A stretch of 64,000 nt of DNA from contig NZ_CP025407.1 of the NCBI RefSeq assembly GCF_002847285.1, positions 2,916,501 to 2,980,500 of the forward strand, written 5' to 3'. The notes beneath the pieces are model-generated. The model was not told the DNA's origin. It was given only the letters and a program-made list of their open reading frames with translations, and ran no database searches. Position numbers and translations under genes: made by a program. Shown here piece after piece: positions 63,662 through 64,000 of this stretch. This DNA comes from Streptomyces sp. CMB-StM0423 (GTDB lineage: Bacteria > Actinomycetota > Actinomycetes > Streptomycetales > Streptomycetaceae). Position 1 is the stretch's first letter, and every line of letters starts with the position of its first letter.

Positions 63662-64000
63662 GTGACTACAGACGCTGCCGGCGAACCCGCCGCGCTCGCC
63701 GCCCGGGCCGGGGCCTGGCTCGCCGAGGACCCCGACCCCGACACCCGCGCCGAGCTGGCGGCCCTGCTGCGGGCCGGCGACACCGCCGCCCTGGCGGACC
63801 GCTTCGCCGGCACGCTGCAGTTCGGCACCGCCGGGCTCCGCGGTGAGCTGGGCGCGGGGCCGATGCGGATGAACCGGGCCGTCGTCATCCGCGCCGCCGC
63901 GGGGCTGGCCGCGTACCTGAACGAGCAGGGCGCGGGCGGCGGCCTGGTGGTCGTCGGTTACGACGCCCGGCACAAGAGCCACGCCTTCGCCGAGGACACC
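63662..64000 (+). CDS. Phospho-sugar mutase (phosphomannomutase/phosphopentomutase-like), truncated by window end
   Basis: The first 113 residues are visible, from the GTG at 63662. An alpha-helical lead (about 1-45) precedes the hexose-phosphate mutase N-terminal domain: LQFGTAGLRGELGAGPMRMN (substrate-binding and domain start) and VVVGYDARHKSHAFAEDT. The catalytic phosphoserine would lie beyond the window. The long N-terminus and TAGLRG match bacterial PgcA/PMM2-like enzymes. The gap to punA is 116 bp, so the two may be cotranscribed for nucleoside salvage. Confidence 0.9.
   Translation, partial: MTTDAAGEPAALAARAGAWLAEDPDPDTRAELAALLRAGDTAALADRFAGTLQFGTAGLRGELGAGPMRMNRAVVIRAAAGLAAYLNEQGAGGGLVVVGYDARHKSHAFAEDT

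Overview
The window is about 64 kb of very GC-rich, densely coding DNA with strong third-position G/C bias, frequent GTG starts and many genes whose start codon sits 6-8 bases after a -10-like hexamer (probable leaderless mRNAs). Mycothiol-conjugate amidase, a GTP-type PEP carboxykinase, DUF4307, an acyl-CoA carboxylase epsilon subunit, SigE-family-like sigma remnants and only two TTA codons in the whole window all point to the core chromosome of a Streptomyces or close relative. The gene order from pckG to the phospho-sugar mutase agrees with what I remember of the core S. coelicolor chromosome; that is memory, not a search. I see no rRNA, tRNA, CRISPR array, IS element or prophage.

Layout. 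1-3.7 kb: truncated Nramp-like transporter, secreted zinc carboxypeptidase, small membrane protein and a GlxA-type regulator. 3.8-8.0 kb: a probable D-amino-acid salvage cluster (RidA, IclR regulator, PLP-dependent D-amino-acid deaminase, N-acyl-D-amino-acid deacylase) around a pair of palindromes. 7.9-10.1 kb: a KAP-type P-loop ATPase fused to a CheY-like receiver domain and carrying a TTA codon. 10.2-17.3 kb: aminotransferase, YyaL-type thioredoxin-domain protein, TetR/MFS pair, small secreted protein, hemolysin-III protein behind a 24-bp palindrome. 17.5-25.7 kb: pckG with a strong terminator, a membrane-anchored NB-ARC/TPR STAND protein, a small membrane protein plus mca, DUF4307, greA. 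25.7-36.9 kb: DrrA/DrrB-like exporter, threonine dehydratase, MarR regulator, degenerate sigma-like protein with a coupled small membrane protein, metB, anchored hypothetical protein, msrA, PPOX protein, two small membrane/unknown proteins (one with a TTA codon), GAPDH. 37-44 kb: two AraC-type regulators, methyltransferase, LLM oxidoreductase, unknown protein, LolD/FtsX-type ABC exporter. 44-51.6 kb: L,D-transpeptidase, hutH, enoyl-CoA hydratase, GGDEF protein, adenylate cyclase, birA. 51.7-57.3 kb: acyl-CoA carboxylase locus (beta, epsilon, small membrane protein, Maf, membrane protein, biotinylated alpha). 57.3-64 kb: MFS/TetR pair, DeoR regulator with an unusual tail, LpdA-type quinone reductase, purine nucleoside phosphorylase and the start of a phospho-sugar mutase.

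How the genes work together. birA can biotinylate the carboxylase alpha subunit, which with the beta and epsilon subunits makes methylmalonyl-/malonyl-CoA. The deacylase, deaminase and RidA form a plausible path from N-acyl-D-amino acids to keto acids. mca serves mycothiol detoxification. punA and the mutase sit together as in nucleoside salvage.

The least explained features are the KAP-receiver fusion, the anchored STAND protein, and a recurrent pattern of short tandem repeats placed at or just after the 3' ends of genes (7.94, 13.7, 39.7 and 61.1 kb), in several cases containing the stop codon.
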